A stretch of 64,000 nt of DNA from Cranoglanis bouderius (Eukaryota; Chordata; Actinopteri; Siluriformes; Cranoglanididae), in the NCBI GenBank assembly GCA_023630585.1, contig CM042558.1, positions 6,096,300 through 6,160,299 on the forward strand. Direction: 5' to 3'. Below, one piece after another: positions 9,001-20,346 of the stretch. The stretch's first letter is position 1, and every line of letters starts with the position of its first letter. The position numbers were made by a program, and so were the translations under genes. Below the pieces are notes generated by a model. That model did no database searches, was not told the DNA's origin, and was given only the letters and a program-made list of their open reading frames with translations.

Positions 9001-11792
9001 ATTATCAGGATACAATCCAGAAAGATGCAGCAAAAACGCTTCGTTCTCAGTGACAACATTGAAAAAACTTCTATTTAAAGGAATACTTCAGTATATATAT
9101 ATTTTAAACCTATTCTTTATAAGGATACTATCTGTGGTATTTACCCCAGAAAAACATTGGGACACATTCCATGTTTACTTGATACCGTTTTATAGTGGAA
9201 ATGTCAGGGTAGAAGTTGAAATCTCTCAGTAAAAAAAAAAAAAAAAAGACATACATTACATGATCAGGCAAATTTAAAACTACAGCTGTCAACGTTTTAA
9301 CAGTAAAGATCTTAGGATGAGACGTATATGAGAGAATGAGAGCAAACTCCAAACTCTGGAGCAATACAGGGAAAAGTCACTAGTTTTTACACTTCCTCAC
9401 ATGTGGTTATGTGAAATCTGACGCACGCATGTGTTTACTTTGACAACCATTTGACTACCATGTGACTATTTGCAACATAACCACATGTTCTTTATAAATT
9501 ATACATAATAGAGAGACATGTTTATTGATGCCTCAACAACTTCCATAAGACTAAAGCACTGTTTGTGGTAATTATACTCTACAGAGACAGAAGATAGAGA
9601 TTAGTATATTGTTTCATGACAAGGTGTCATGGGAAAATTAAAACAATCACAGATGTATGTGCAACACTAAAATTCTGATTTGGTTTACAGCTTGTTTACA
9701 GCCAACAGTTTTGACTCTATTGATGAAGATGCGTTTCAGGGCCTGCCACATCTGGAGTACCTGTGAGTTGCACTGCTCTTTTATTTCTTTTTAATGTAGT
9801 AAAATAAATGCAACAACTGTTATGTCACTAAATGTGACACTTGATTGCAGGTTTATTGAAAACAACAAAATCGAGTCTATGTCTCCTTTGGCCTTTAGAG
9901 GTTTGAAATCTCTCCTTCATCTGTAAGTATATCAGAGCTTAATTTGTTATAGCAGAATAAATGATTAACTCTGCATAATGGATGTGAAAGCTTAATTAAT
10001 ATTTATCTCTTTACTGATCAGGAGCCTTGCCTATAATAACCTTGAGACGTTACCCAAAGATGTTTTCAAGGGGATGGATGCCTTAACAAAAGTGTATGTT
10101 TTTACACATTTCGCAAATATACAGTAATATCTCCATTTAATGTACATGACATCGACTTTACGATAACCAGATCGAGCATGATATTACCTGGAAATATATG
10201 TATGTACTACCAGGGATCTTCGAGGGAACATGTTCATCTGTGACTGTAAACTGAAATGGCTAGTTGAGTGGATGTACAACACCAATGCAACAGTGGACCA
10301 GATACACTGTAGTGGGCCACCGCTTTATCAAGGGAAGAAGATCAATGAGCTGATGCCTCAGGCATTTGACTGTATAACTGCAGGTGAGATGACAGTCCTC
10401 TACAATACTGTTCAATCTGACAACTCTGTTGATTCATTTTATGATCCCATGAAAGACAAATCAAGATTGTATAAATCTCAAAAGTCAGAACAAGTATGTG
10501 AAACTGCAGTTTTAAAACTGAAATATCCGGCAGTAAGATCATCTTTCTGTTACAGAGTTCGTTTCCAAGAAGACCCTGAAGTTCGAGTCTATCTCAGTGG
10601 AGACCTTCACCGTTGGGAACGATCAGTATGCGGTGTTTGCACAGCCTTTTGCGGGGACATGCAGCTTCATGGAATGGGACCACGTCAACATGGAGTTCAG
10701 ACCTTATGACAGTATAGAGAGTGAGAGCTGGTTAATATACACACTCAGAATGTTTGATTTGTCATGTTCAGTAATGAGATCATTGGAAGATAAAAGTCTG
10801 AGTGTAACCAGCATTCTTAAAGTCGACTAGTCCATTTCACAGTCACATGTTTTATTATCACCTAAAGCTACAGTAGAGATTTTTACCTGTGCTGAATGCT
10901 ACTTTATTTATCACATCACACCATGATGCTGTATTTAATTGGTTTTACTTTTTATTTAATTGGTTTCTTCTTAGGCACCTCCACCGTGGTCTGTAAGCCA
11001 ATGGTGATTGATGACCAGCTTTTCATTATTGTCGCACAACTTTTTGGGGGCTCACACATTTACAAGCGGGACACATCAGCCCACAAGTTCATCAAGATCC
11101 AAGACATTGATATCCTGAAGATCCGCAAGCCCAACGATGTTGAGACGTTCCGCTTGGATGGCGAGTGGTTCTTCGCGATTGCTGACAGCTCCAAAGCAGG
11201 CTCCACTACTGTGTACAAATGGAATGGCAATGGCTTCTACTCGCACCAGTCTCTACACCCGTGGCACCGTGACACAGATGTGGAGTATCTGGAGATCGGA
11301 GGCAAACCCCACCTGATCCTGTCCAGTAGCTCGCAACGGCCCGTTGTCTATCAGTGGAACCGGAGCCAGAAGAGGTTTGAGCGGCGCACAGACATCCCTG
11401 AGACAGAGGATGTATATGCTGTGAAGCACTTCAGAGCCAGGGGTGAGCTTTATATCTGCCTGACACGCTTCATTGGCGACTCGAAGGTGATGCGGTGGGA
11501 TGGTGCCATGTTCACCGAGGTGCAAAGTGTGCCATCACGTGGCTCCATGGTCTTCCAGCCTGTGACAGTTGGAAGCTGGCAGTACGCCATCCTCGGCAGC
11601 GACTACTCGCTCACGCAGGTCTACCAGTGGGACTCCAAGAAGGGCCGCTTTGTGCACTTCCAGGAGCTGAACGTCCAAGCGCCAAGGGCTTTCTCCCTGG
11701 TGTCCATTGACAACCATGAGCTCCTGCTCGCCTCCAGTTTCAAAGGGAGGACACAGATCTATGAGCACCTCATCATCGATCTGAGTAATTGA
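6050..11792 (+). CDS. lgi1: LGI1, secreted leucine-rich synaptic adhesion protein (8 exons)
   Basis: Exons: 6050-6243, 6341-6412, 9691-9762, 9851-9922, 10022-10093, 10214-10383, 10556-10720 and 10975-11792, all with GT-AG junctions and an unbroken frame. The product is 544 aa; human LGI1 has 557. Residues 1-26 form a signal peptide. C35, C39, C41 and C48 form the N-terminal LRR cap. Exons 2-5 are each exactly 72 bases, one LRR apiece. MFICDCKLKWLVEW opens the C-terminal cap, and an N-A-T glycosylation site follows. The remainder is the EPTP/EAR beta-propeller, with near-identical blocks such as KIQDIDILKIRKPNDVETF and GDSKVMRW. LGI1 is secreted by neurons and bridges ADAM22/ADAM23 at synapses; human loss causes lateral temporal epilepsy. 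The fish protein lacks about six residues before PHLILSSSSQRP compared with human. Whether this is the teleost a or b copy is unresolved. Confidence 0.97.
6831..7055 (-). mobile_element. Internally deleted Tc1-like element in lgi1 intron 2
   Basis: The right end carries CACATATGGGTGTGATGGTC and the left end its decayed inverse. Between them, a transposase-end remnant (CCTCCATTCTTCTGGGAAGG) runs almost directly into sequence from near the other end. About 225 bases remain of a roughly 1-kb unit, giving a MITE-like deletion product. The same family, less deleted and in plus orientation, is at 49340-49848. Confidence 0.75.
7190..7460 (+). repeat. CCATTA-rich MITE, copy 1
   Basis: Begins CTGCTGAAAAAAC and ends with the inverse TTTTTTTTCAGCAGGG. 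Its interior is full of AACCATTA-type words, with an inner landmark AACCATTAAAACCATTACC. Other copies are at 14250, 15031 and, inverted, 31606. No coding capacity; the open frames at 7076-7512 are chance. Confidence 0.85.
7563..7632 (+). repeat. Half copy of the CCAGCTGCCAAAACA element
   Basis: GATGGTCTACCAGTTTGACC and following bases match 4548-4610. Only one arm is present. Confidence 0.6.
7640..8650. other. lgi1 intron 2, no named feature
   Basis: Contains a short GTTT tandem run (about 7638-7660) and a threefold CTCAGACTATTT repeat near 7798-7828. No exon-like or RNA-like sequence was recognised. Confidence 0.45.
8652..8930 (+). repeat. CAGTCCCTCCAGGATT element, copy 1
   Basis: The left end CAGTCTCTCCAGGATTTGGC is inverted at the right end GCAAAATCCTGTACAGACTG. 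It carries the family core GCAATTTTTCAAAATTAC and CAATTCAAGTAGTTTTC. Other copies are at 21889 and, inverted, 55652. Probably a nonautonomous DNA transposon; the superfamily is not determined. Confidence 0.75.
8931..9690. other. End of lgi1 intron 2, no named feature
   Basis: AT-rich, with a poly-A tract near 9232-9247 and no exon or named repeat. It ends at the TTTACAG acceptor of lgi1 exon 3. Confidence 0.45.
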
Positions 11793-12365
11793 AGCAATGC
11801 TTGAAGGTTTTTGCTGAAAGTGCAGGGGGACAGACCGATGGAGACGAGCTTGCTGTCAGAACTCACGTGCGTTATCTAGATGACTAACAGTGCTTCCAGA
11901 TGACCGCCTCTCTAGAAGTCCTTTGTGTCCTCCACCATTGTTGTCATCATCTAGTCTGCACTTTTCAGTTCTCTTTTTAACCCCTTCTCCTCTTAACAAA
12001 AGCCACTGTTCATGTATTATCTCCCTGCAAACAAAAGCTAGCGGGACAATAATAAAGAAACACAAAACTGCAAATGAAGTGTTTAACTGTTCACACCATA
12101 ATAGGTTGGCCAGGGAATTATTGACAGAGTTTTTACTGTAGTCTTAAACAGTTTGTAACTTTTATACAAAAAAAATAAATAAATAATAATAGACATAATG
12201 TTTTTACACTAGTTATGGTAGATTGAATGGACAATTTTGTAATTAGGCTAATCATACTGCAGTGAATTTAGATGTGATAGTATTTTGTAGGTATGTAATT
12301 TTAGACAGAAGGTTTTTAGCTATGTAATTGTTTATTCTTTGTCATTACTGTGTAGAAATAATAAA
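11793..12365 (+). other. lgi1: lgi1 3' UTR
   Basis: Follows the lgi1 stop and ends at the likely poly(A) signal at 12360-12365. Earlier AATAAA words at about 12048 and in 12174-12186 could serve shorter forms. The open frames here show no domain. Confidence 0.6.
12360..12365 (+). terminator. Likely lgi1 poly(A) signal
   Basis: AATAAA 570 bases after the stop codon, followed by a T/G-rich stretch (12420-12440). It is the last such word before the slc35g1 promoter. Confidence 0.5.
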
Positions 12366-12539
12366 CCACTTTAATATAAATGAGACATCTGTTACTGTAT
12401 TAAGCATGTGGATCGTATGAGCTGATGGTTTGTATTTATTAAAAATGACTGAATAATTAAATAGCAAGTTATTCATAATTGTAAGCATGTTTTCTGAAAA
12501 ATTATTAGGAATCATGTTGTCGTTGTAGTAGTCTTCATG

Positions 12540-12948
12540 AGCGAGTAAAAACGCAGGGAAACTACTCGGTTGGCCACCTATATTACAGTCTGTTCGCCAC
12601 GGTTACGGTCGTGTTTAAAAATGCTCCCGGTTGCCATGTTAAGTGTTCTTCTAAATTGTTGATATCGTCTCATATTGAATCCCTCACGTACTTCCATACT
12701 TGCTAGTATGTATGCTAAGTGTGCGTCTTAGCAGAGGTAAATTACTACTTCGATTCGCAGTACAGATTAACGAGGTAGTGTGTGGATTGGGACGCGGCCG
12801 AAAGCTCGCTCTCGCTCCCTCTAGTGGTAGAACATGGCGTTGCACGTTCACAGCGTGTGCAAGGTTAATTATTTAGCTAACTTCTACTCCACAGGGAACA
12901 GTGTGACGAGGCGTGTTGCCGAGATATGAGCACCTGTTGCATCTTGAT
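12540..12948 (+). promoter_or_regulatory. slc35g1 promoter and 5' UTR
   Basis: CpG dinucleotides become frequent from about 12540 (GTTCGCCACGGTTACGGTCG near 12590) and stay so through coding exon 1. No TATA box was seen, as is usual for CpG promoters. Two short upstream reading frames lie in its last part. Confidence 0.55.
12834..12929 (+). promoter_or_regulatory. Upstream ORF 1 before slc35g1 (31 codons)
   Basis: ATG at 12834 in an AACATGG context, stop TGA at 12927-12929. The stop overlaps the start of the next uORF as ATGA. It is relevant only if transcription starts upstream of 12834, which the sequence does not prove. Confidence 0.45.
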
Positions 12949-12961
12949 ATGGACGGTTTGA
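12926..12961 (+). promoter_or_regulatory. Upstream ORF 2 overlapping the slc35g1 start
   Basis: ATG at 12926 reads MSTCCILIWTV and stops at 12959-12961, overlapping the slc35g1 ATG at 12949 in another frame. A ribosome using it would pass the main start, so it could reduce translation of slc35g1. Confidence 0.5.
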
Positions 12962-14538
12962 GAAACGGGAATGGCACAGAGGGAAACGGCGACGATGATG
13001 GCGGACACACGGTTTTATCGGTCGTCCCCTTCAGAGACGAGGACGCGGCGTTTCCCAAAGTTGCCGGTGTTGCGGAGGAGAAGGAAGGGGAGGAGAAAGA
13101 CGGAGAAACTCGGCTACAACGAGGCGGATTCAGGGTACACGAGGAAGAAGGTGATGGCGGTAGCGGCATGTCACAGGAAAACTCAGGCAAATGGACGGAG
13201 TGTTTGTGTTTTAAAAAGGGGCACGAGCCCGACCCCGAGGACGACACGGAGGAGTCACGCGCAGCAGTTCAGAGAGGTAAGCTGATCCGGTCTGATCTCA
13301 GGTTCACTCACTTTGTTCACGTGCACTTGTAAAACTACACTCGTTCACTAAAACTATGACTATCTACTAGACTACGTCTATCTAGAGACGCTAGAGTTAG
13401 AGATTTTATTTGTTCTAAAACCGTGTCACACACTTACAGGAACTTTTTGTGTTGTTGTTCCTTATGAATGACTTCCTTTCATTTTAAAACGGACGCTAAG
13501 ACGGTCTTTAAAACACAACAAAGGTTAAACCCCAAATGTTTACATATGTTTTCTCATCTGAACGACGTTGGAGACATTAACGTTTTTTTTTGTAATAATG
13601 TCCTATAACACATTAAATGAACAAGCCTTGCCGTCCTTGTTGTAACAAAAGTGGAAGATGTAGGTCGTCTGAGTCAGACCCCGCCCCGCCCCCTTTAGTC
13701 AGACTGACCAATCAGAAGCACGCAATCTTTGCGATGCTGGAGTTTGATTGGCTGGCGGTGACTGCACGGAGTTCTAAAGAGCCGGGTCGTGTCAGTCCTG
13801 TAACTGTAACTCTAGTCTACAAATGGAGAAACCATTCAAATTATTCTGTAGTGATAATTATAATCATATCAGTCTAATCAGCGCTGCTGAATTGTCTAAT
13901 CCGTTTTGTCAGAAGGTGTTGAGGTGTAACAGCAGCTCTGACAGTAGTGCTGGCTGGAAGTCAAATCAGAGGTTTCATTGTATTAATGTGCTGGTACTAA
14001 TACCTTATCGTTTCCATAGTAACAGAAGTTTATATAGGCACATAACAAGCCTTTTGATAAACAGATTGTAATTTTCAATCTTGTAACGAGACGTTTGTGG
14101 AAGGAGTCGGAGGACTTCATGGCTGTTTGGCACATCATCTATAACAAGCTGGGGTTTTTTGCCACTTCCTTTAACAGCACTGCCAAAGTGTTTATTTCTC
14201 TTATACCACAGCAATTTAGCAACAGTTGCAATTTGAAATGACAGATGTCCCCGCTGAAAAATAAAACCCAATAGAAACCATCACAGTAATTCTAATGGTT
14301 TCCACTACAAATGCCATTACAAACCACCCAGGTAACCATTAAAACCATTACCATTATTCGTCCTTAATGGTATCCACTAGATGTAACCTGCCACCAGTAG
14401 AAGGCAACAAATTACCAGTAGAGCCCCATAGGGACCATGACAGTTTCCATTAAAACCAATACAATTCCCATTAAAACCATTACAAATTCAGTGAGGGTTT
14501 CTATTGTTTTGTTTGTTTGTTTTTTCCCTCACCAGCCT

Positions 14539-14600
<62 letters not shown>

Positions 14601-15834
14601 CCTCCCTCCCCCCTCTGTCCTGAAGATTTTCCTGTGGCAGAAAACCTTTACAAAGTGCTGACACCCGAGACTCCCTCTATGAATGTTAAAGAAACGTGTC
14701 CTTAACGAAGGTATCACCATTCTATCGAGGGTTATACAACACATTTTTAAAATCTGTTTATTATTCGGCTTACGTGGAGCATCCACAAAACAAGTTGTTA
14801 GTATATACATAAAGACAATGTATCAGAACAGTCAGCTTCACAAATTGAACATTTATTTTAAAACATTAGCTTTAAGTCTTTGATCAGCTTTTTGATCAGT
14901 CATTGAGTCGTATCAGGATTACAAACAGTAAAATAACTGATTAAACCAGTTATGATCTACTGAATTACCATCTGTTATTAGTTAACACTGCACAGAACGA
15001 GTTGATTTTACCGCAGTACATTATTCGTCTCTGCTGAAAAAAAACCCCCCAGAAATTCTAATGGTTTCCACTACAAATACCATTACAAACCATCAGCTAA
15101 CCATTAAAACCATTACCGTTATTGGTCCTTAATGGTATTCAATCGACTTAACATGCCACCAATAGAAGGCAACAAATTACCAGGAGAGCCCCACAGGGAT
15201 ATGTACAGTTTCCATTAAAACCAACACAATTCCCATTATAACCATTAAAACCATTACAAATTCTATGAGGGTTACTATTGTATTGTTTTTTTTCCGCACG
15301 GATATTTTTCAGTGTTATAATGTGCAATTTCTGGTTTAGTGAAGAGAGGGTAAAATGACTCTCATTCATCTTCGAGGGGAAAGTGATTTAAAAATCATTC
15401 CTGCAACCAGCAGAGTGAGTAATGGCAGTGTGAGCTCGTGACTGAATGTCGCAAGGGATCGCAAGATCACCGAGATTAACGCAACAGGCAACATCTGGGC
15501 ATTCTTGTGGACTGTCCCAAAAAGACTGCTTTAACACCCTCGCACCCGTGTGCATTATACAGTAATAACTGAAATCAGTTTTCCAAGTTTTCACACAAGT
15601 AATACAGACAGTTATAAAAAAATTAAAAAAAAGGACGTATATAGTGACATTGACATATTGTTTGTGTGGTTGTTTGCAGTAACTATATTTTAGATGGCAT
15701 TTCGTTTAATCACTGAACAGTAAAAAAAAAAAGAAGAAAATGTAAACAAGTAATGTAATTTGTTTTTGATTTGTCTTATTGATGGGGAATTGTATTGAGT
15801 TTTGTTCAAGTAAATGCTCTAGATTGAGACGTTA

Positions 15835-15917
<83 letters not shown>

Positions 15918-17668
15918 ACAGAGAGATTTATTTAAGGTTAATTGTGGCTTTAAAATAACCAGTAAAAGTGATTAAAGAGCAACCCCAGTGAAACGTAATG
16001 GAAAAATATAACAGAAATCAATACTTTGATTATTTTTACCTTAAACAAAAGTAGTTTTCTGTTAGTAGAGTATTTTACCAAAAAAAGTTGTGGGTTGGAC
16101 TTAGACTCTCATCTAGAGAGCAGAGCTTATTTATTCCCACACTGTAGACTATAATTATGGTGTGTTGTTTTTTTTAATCCTGTTTATACAACAGTAGTGG
16201 AAAATTACAAAGCAACTGGTTCATTTATTGCAAAGCTGCTGCACATGCAGACGTGGTGTCTGGACCACTATTTTATTTTCCTGATTGCAGAGGGCAGAAC
16301 CAGGAATTAGTATGCTTCTCCTTCAAACACATTTAACATCACCTGAAGTTCAATGCCAAGCAACGAAAATTAAGAAATGGAGCAGTGACCGTTCGATATT
16401 GTGCAGATCAAGCTTTTGACTTGGCACTGCCCACAGCCCGGTCTTCATTTAGGTGCTTTCTCACTATGAGTAAATACTACAGGGTATCCCAAAATTCTCC
16501 ATACATAGGGGACTACAGTTCGCCAGCACCACATCGGTGGTGCCTTCATCAGTGGATGTTTGTGTACGTCCACTTCTCAGTTGGTCCACAACACTTCCAG
16601 CTTTTCTGAATTTGTGAATAAGTCTGGCAGCAGTGTTGTGTGTGATGTGTACGATTGATTGGTTTTGCCAGTGAATCGGCACCGATAACCGATTGCTGGA
16701 ACTATACACACCGATAGTTTTTTCCCAGTTGCGTCCATTGCAGGAGCGGCTGAGAAGGGTCCGCTGTCATTATACAGTACGAGAGCAACACGGCCATTAA
16801 GGCCATTAAGCTTTATCAAGGGCACAAAAGCAACAGGCTTTTAGAAAGTCGTAATCAGCTCCCGGGAATTAAAGATCTTGTCTATTGAAAATATTGAGCT
16901 AATGACCAACATAATACAGATGACATTTCCATATAGCTTCTACTGGCAAATAATTAGCATGGAGTGATTTTCTGTGGGTCACCCATGAATATGTAAGGTC
17001 GGTCAGCTGTCAGTGACACAGATGGTGTTTGAACATGGGGACACGTGACAACAGGCCACAGGAGTGGACTTTTAATAGTGTGCAGTGGGAAAACCATTTG
17101 TTTTTACCCTCACAGTGAACATCCAAACGGTGAAAATTCTTGTGGCTGTCACAGTAAAAAGTACTATTGTTATCGCAGATTTTCCGGGATTCCCCTTTCG
17201 GTTTGGCTAACAACATGAGGACACTGTCCCATTAGCAGGGTATTGTGGATTTTTCTGTAAATACTTAGTTGTCAGATTGATATACACTATACATGTCATC
17301 AGCAAGATATGCTTTTTTGCCTCATACAATTGTATATTAATCTGTAAAGCTCAGTCATTATCACAGAAACCAGTGTATGAATTATCAGGCCAGAGCTAGG
17401 CGAGATGAACAGGTTTAGCATGCGTGGCTTAATTCCAGCAGCTCATTACTTGTAGCATGACTTTGCATTTTCCACATGGCAGTGTTTTATAGCATTTGAT
17501 ATGATAAGGGATAACTTTTAATTATTTAAATGATTGAAATAAAGGGGTCTGATATACCATCAGACTAGTATACTCTAGCAGTCCTTAACTAAATCATTTA
17601 ACGTTCCTACCACAGTGTTGTTGTTTTTTTTTACTTTTCATATTATCTAATATTGATATGTATTGTTA

Positions 17669-17705
<37 letters not shown>

Positions 17706-20346
17706 CATCTTTTCAGATGTTACTATGAAGATACTGTGATATACAGAAAATCATGAGATTAAGTTATATAATTATACAATGAGTTATTCATACAAGACTA
17801 TCCCTATAAGGAAACTCGATTTAACCAGTCAAGTATTTCCTTATAGTAATTTCCTGTAAAGCTTGCGCAAGAGTCAGGAAACACTGCCCATTTCTCTGTT
17901 TTGAAGTACTGCCTTGGCCTTGGAATCCCAGTCCCAGGTTATTTTCCAGGCCCCATGTGAGGTCAGTATAGTTGATACAGTTTGGCCTGTGTCCAATCTA
18001 GGCTTTCCCATGACCTGATCCTCAGAGGTGGTGCACTCACCCAACAGGTAGTCAAGTGAACCACGCTGTTGATTATTTCTTTAGTGATCATGAGATCAGC
18101 AAAACCTGATACCTCCACATGCTGATTCACACACCACTGTTCTTTCCTACTTCTGCATTCAGGCGTACAAAGCCAAGTCCCACAGTGAAGCCCTCGCATC
18201 ACATATCCTCATGATCCCAGTGATCATTTTATAGAAAGTTGGAAAACAATTCAGGGGTATGTTCTATAATGAAAAATAATATGTTCAGCATTAAAGCGCC
18301 GATAAATTCATCAGCTAATATTACAATGATGACAGTACTGATAGACATGTAATTGTTTGTGTTTCATCATTTCAAGAATTTTTGCTGTATATTCCTTCAC
18401 CGGTTTCAGTTGTACTGAAAGAAATGTATTTGAATAAATTGAATTCTCTTCAAGGATGGTGCTCGCTGTTCAACTGAAATGAACAGAATAGGTTTTGATT
18501 CTTCACGTTTCTGTTTTCCATCAGAGAAGAAAGCATGTTCTGGCCTGGGTCTCATCTACACTCTCCTGGCCTCAGTCTTCTTTTCAGTTGCTGCTCTCCT
18601 CGTGAAGAAAATCAACGGGCTTCACGCTGTGGAAATCAGTGCAATCCGCTGCTTTTTCCAGATGCTGTTCGTCATGCCAGCCATGATCTACTACAAGTAA
18701 GTTCCAGTCCAAGGCAGTGTGGATCATAAACCTGACTAGTTTTATTCACTGAAATTTAGAAAAAGGACAATAGCGAATTCTGACCATACATTCACACTAT
18801 AATAACAGTGAATCAGTGAATCAGTGAATGTTTGTACCTTTTGTAATAGCTGTGTACGAGTCCCTCAGTTGTCCTCAGTGTGAAAAGATGGATCTCAACA
18901 TCATATAGTCAGTGTTGGAAAGGGGTCAAATATGCAGAAGATGCTGGAAAAGTAAAGAATGTGCAGGACCTGGAGGATTTTTCTGAAGAACAGTGGGCAG
19001 TTTAACTGCTCAGGACAAACAAGGGACTCATGAACAGCTATCACAAAACATAAAAGCACACTTGATTCTTAATACTGTGTGTTGTTACCTGGATGATCAA
19101 CGACTATGTAAACTTTTGAACTGGTTCATTTGTGTAAATTCAGTTATTATTGTGTCTTGTGGACTATATGTAAACATCTGTTATGTGAAATAGCTTATTC
19201 AGGGCAGAACTAAAAAGAAAACAAAATGCGATTTTTATGATCCCTCTTATTATTTAAAAGAACAAATATTATGACAGGATAAGAAGAAACCACAGTTAAG
19301 TTTTTCTACCACTTTTTAAAAATCACAGTATCCGGGAATTCCTGTAGGTAAGGAATGAAATTGCGAGAGGGAACTTAAGAAATGTCCTATCTTTTGTAGT
19401 AGTAACACTTAGTTACTAGTAACAGTTTCAAACTTGGAAGTGGAATTTTACGTGGCGAACACAGACGAGCGTGACACACACAGTGAAACTTCCAAGTGAG
19501 GTTATAGGAAATATACTCTTGGAACGCCACTCAACCGACTGTTGTGTGTATACATTATATAAAACACTTATAATTTCTATAAAATCAATTTGTTGCAGAA
19601 TTGGTTTCCTGGGACCCCGAGGTATGCGGGTGTACCTGTTTCTGCGCGGTTTCCTGGGTTCCAACGCTATGATCCTGCTGTACTACGCTGTGCTCCAGAT
19701 GCCCCTGGCTGATGCCACTGTCATTACCTTCAGCAACCCCGTCTTCACATCCTTGCTCGCCTGGATCTTCCTCAAGGAACGCTGCACTGTATGGGATGTC
19801 ATATTCACCATCTTCACCCTCACTGGAGTTGTCCTCATAGCAAGGCCGCCCTTCCTCTTCGGGGGTGAGCTCTCTGGCATTGAGGAGAACTACGGCAACC
19901 ACCTAAAGGGCACCATAGCTGCCTTCGGAAGCGCCATTGCGGTAGCATGCACGATGGTCATCTTGAGAAAGATGGGCAAGAATGTGCATTACTACCTCGC
20001 TGTGTGGTATTATGCTGTCCTGGGTTTCATAGAGTGTATCGTGGTGTTGTTAATCATAGACGAGTGGGAAATGCCATCGTGCGGCTGGGACAGGTGGAAC
20101 CTGATGGCCATTGGGGTCCTGGGCATCGGTGGCCAGATTTTCCTTACAAAAGCACTGCAGGTGGAGAAGGCCGGCCCGGTGGCACTCATGAGGACTACGG
20201 ACGTGGTGTTGGCCTTCGTACTGCAATTCCTCTTCCTCAATCGCAAGCCGACATGGTGGAGCGTTGGCGGAGCGCTGTGCGTGATTAGCAGCACCACCGG
20301 AGTGGCGATCAGAAAGTGGTACAACAGTACTAGGCATAACACTTGA
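12949..20346 (+). CDS. slc35g1: SLC35G1, EamA-type membrane transporter family protein (3 exons)
   Basis: Exons: 12949-13276, 18525-18696 and 19599-20346. The joins fall within codons (GAG for Glu and AAA for Lys) and keep the frame, giving 415 aa; human SLC35G1 has about 365. Residues 1-109 are hydrophilic and acidic, longer than the human cytosolic tail. Then GLGLIYTLLASVFFSVAALL opens the first membrane helix. Family blocks include HAVEISAIRCFFQML, LADATVITFSNPVFTS, RPPFLFGG and QVEKAGPVALMRT. Ten helices of the drug/metabolite transporter fold are expected. The mammalian protein, also called POST or TMEM20, has been described as a STIM1 partner and more recently as a citrate carrier; the fish role is inferred. 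The start is the first in-frame ATG, and a GTG-initiated extension was not used. Confidence 0.96.
13679..13751 (+). promoter_or_regulatory. GC-box / CCAAT cluster in slc35g1 intron 1
   Basis: Tandem GC boxes (CCCCGCCCCGCCCCC at about 13679-13693) are followed by CCAAT at 13708-13712 and an inverted CCAAT (ATTGG) at 13747-13751. This compact arrangement is typical of a TATA-less promoter. It sits 400 bases after exon 1 and could drive a shorter or noncoding transcript. Confidence 0.45.
14250..14538 (+). repeat. CCATTA-rich MITE, copy 2
   Basis: Same architecture as 7190-7460. Starts CCCCGCTGAAAAATAAAACC and ends with the GGGTTTCTATTGTTTTGTTT type of inverse. A CT microsatellite begins right at its end. 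Confidence 0.8.
14543..14596 (+). repeat. (CT)n microsatellite
   Basis: About 54 bases of CT repeats followed by CCCT repeats. It gives rise to artificial Ser/Leu and Glu/Arg open frames on both strands. Confidence 0.98.
14620..14760 (+). repeat. Fragment of a repeat shared with 26035-26360
   Basis: AAAGTGCTGACACCCGAGAC, then GAATGTTAAAGAAACGTGTC, parallels 26062-26115 (AAAGCTTTGACACTGGAGAC). Only part of the unit is present. Confidence 0.55.
15031..15300 (+). repeat. CCATTA-rich MITE, copy 3
   Basis: Begins CTGCTGAAAAAAAACC and ends in GAGGGTTACTATTGTATTG followed by TTTTTTTCCGCACGG. The third copy of the family in this intron and its neighbour. Confidence 0.8.
15301..15835. other. slc35g1 intron 1, no named feature
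   Basis: No exon, tRNA or known repeat recognised. Open frames here lack domains. Confidence 0.4.
15836..15915 (+). repeat. (GT)n microsatellite
   Basis: About 80 bases of uninterrupted GT repeat inside slc35g1 intron 1. Confidence 0.98.
16488..16850 (-). mobile_element. Decayed mariner-like transposon fragment
   Basis: The plus strand starts at TACAGGGTATCCCAAAATTC, a transposon-end style motif. On the minus strand about 16709-16480 encodes TAARLIHKFRKAGSVVDQLR and SGRTQTSTDEG. This resembles the helix-turn-helix linker of mariner-type transposases and related DUF4817 proteins (RKFEETGSVxDRxRSGRP). No catalytic part is seen. The right boundary is approximate. Confidence 0.5.
16851..18524. 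other. Rest of slc35g1 intron 1
   Basis: Contains an ATT microsatellite at 17661-17705 and otherwise unrecognised sequence. The minus-strand frame at 17963-18202 has no domain I know. Confidence 0.45.
17661..17705 (+). repeat. (ATT)n microsatellite
   Basis: About 45 bases of TTA/ATT trinucleotide repeat. Confidence 0.95.
18832..19260 (-). mobile_element. Truncated copy of the CAGTTGAGGTCATAAGTTT element
   Basis: Shares long blocks with 2500-3235 in opposite orientation (GAGTCCCTCAGTTGTCCTCA, GTGCAGGACCTGGAGGATTT, TTGTGTCTTGTGGACTATAT). Both TIRs are missing. It lies in slc35g1 intron 2. Confidence 0.8.

Noticed and set aside
10230..10709. 159-codon open frame
   Set aside because: It starts inside lgi1 exon 6 in frame but reads through the intron after 10383 and then runs out of frame over exon 7. 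The splice model is better.
10896..11792. 298-codon open frame taken as a whole gene
   Set aside because: Its first 26 codons are intron; the real exon starts at 10975 after a TTAG acceptor and joins upstream LRR exons.
12873..13247. 124-codon minus-strand Ser/Pro-rich frame
   Set aside because: Reverse complement of the acidic slc35g1 exon 1; composition alone explains it.
14529..14810. Glu/Arg or Ser/Leu repeat proteins
   Set aside because: Produced by the CT microsatellite.
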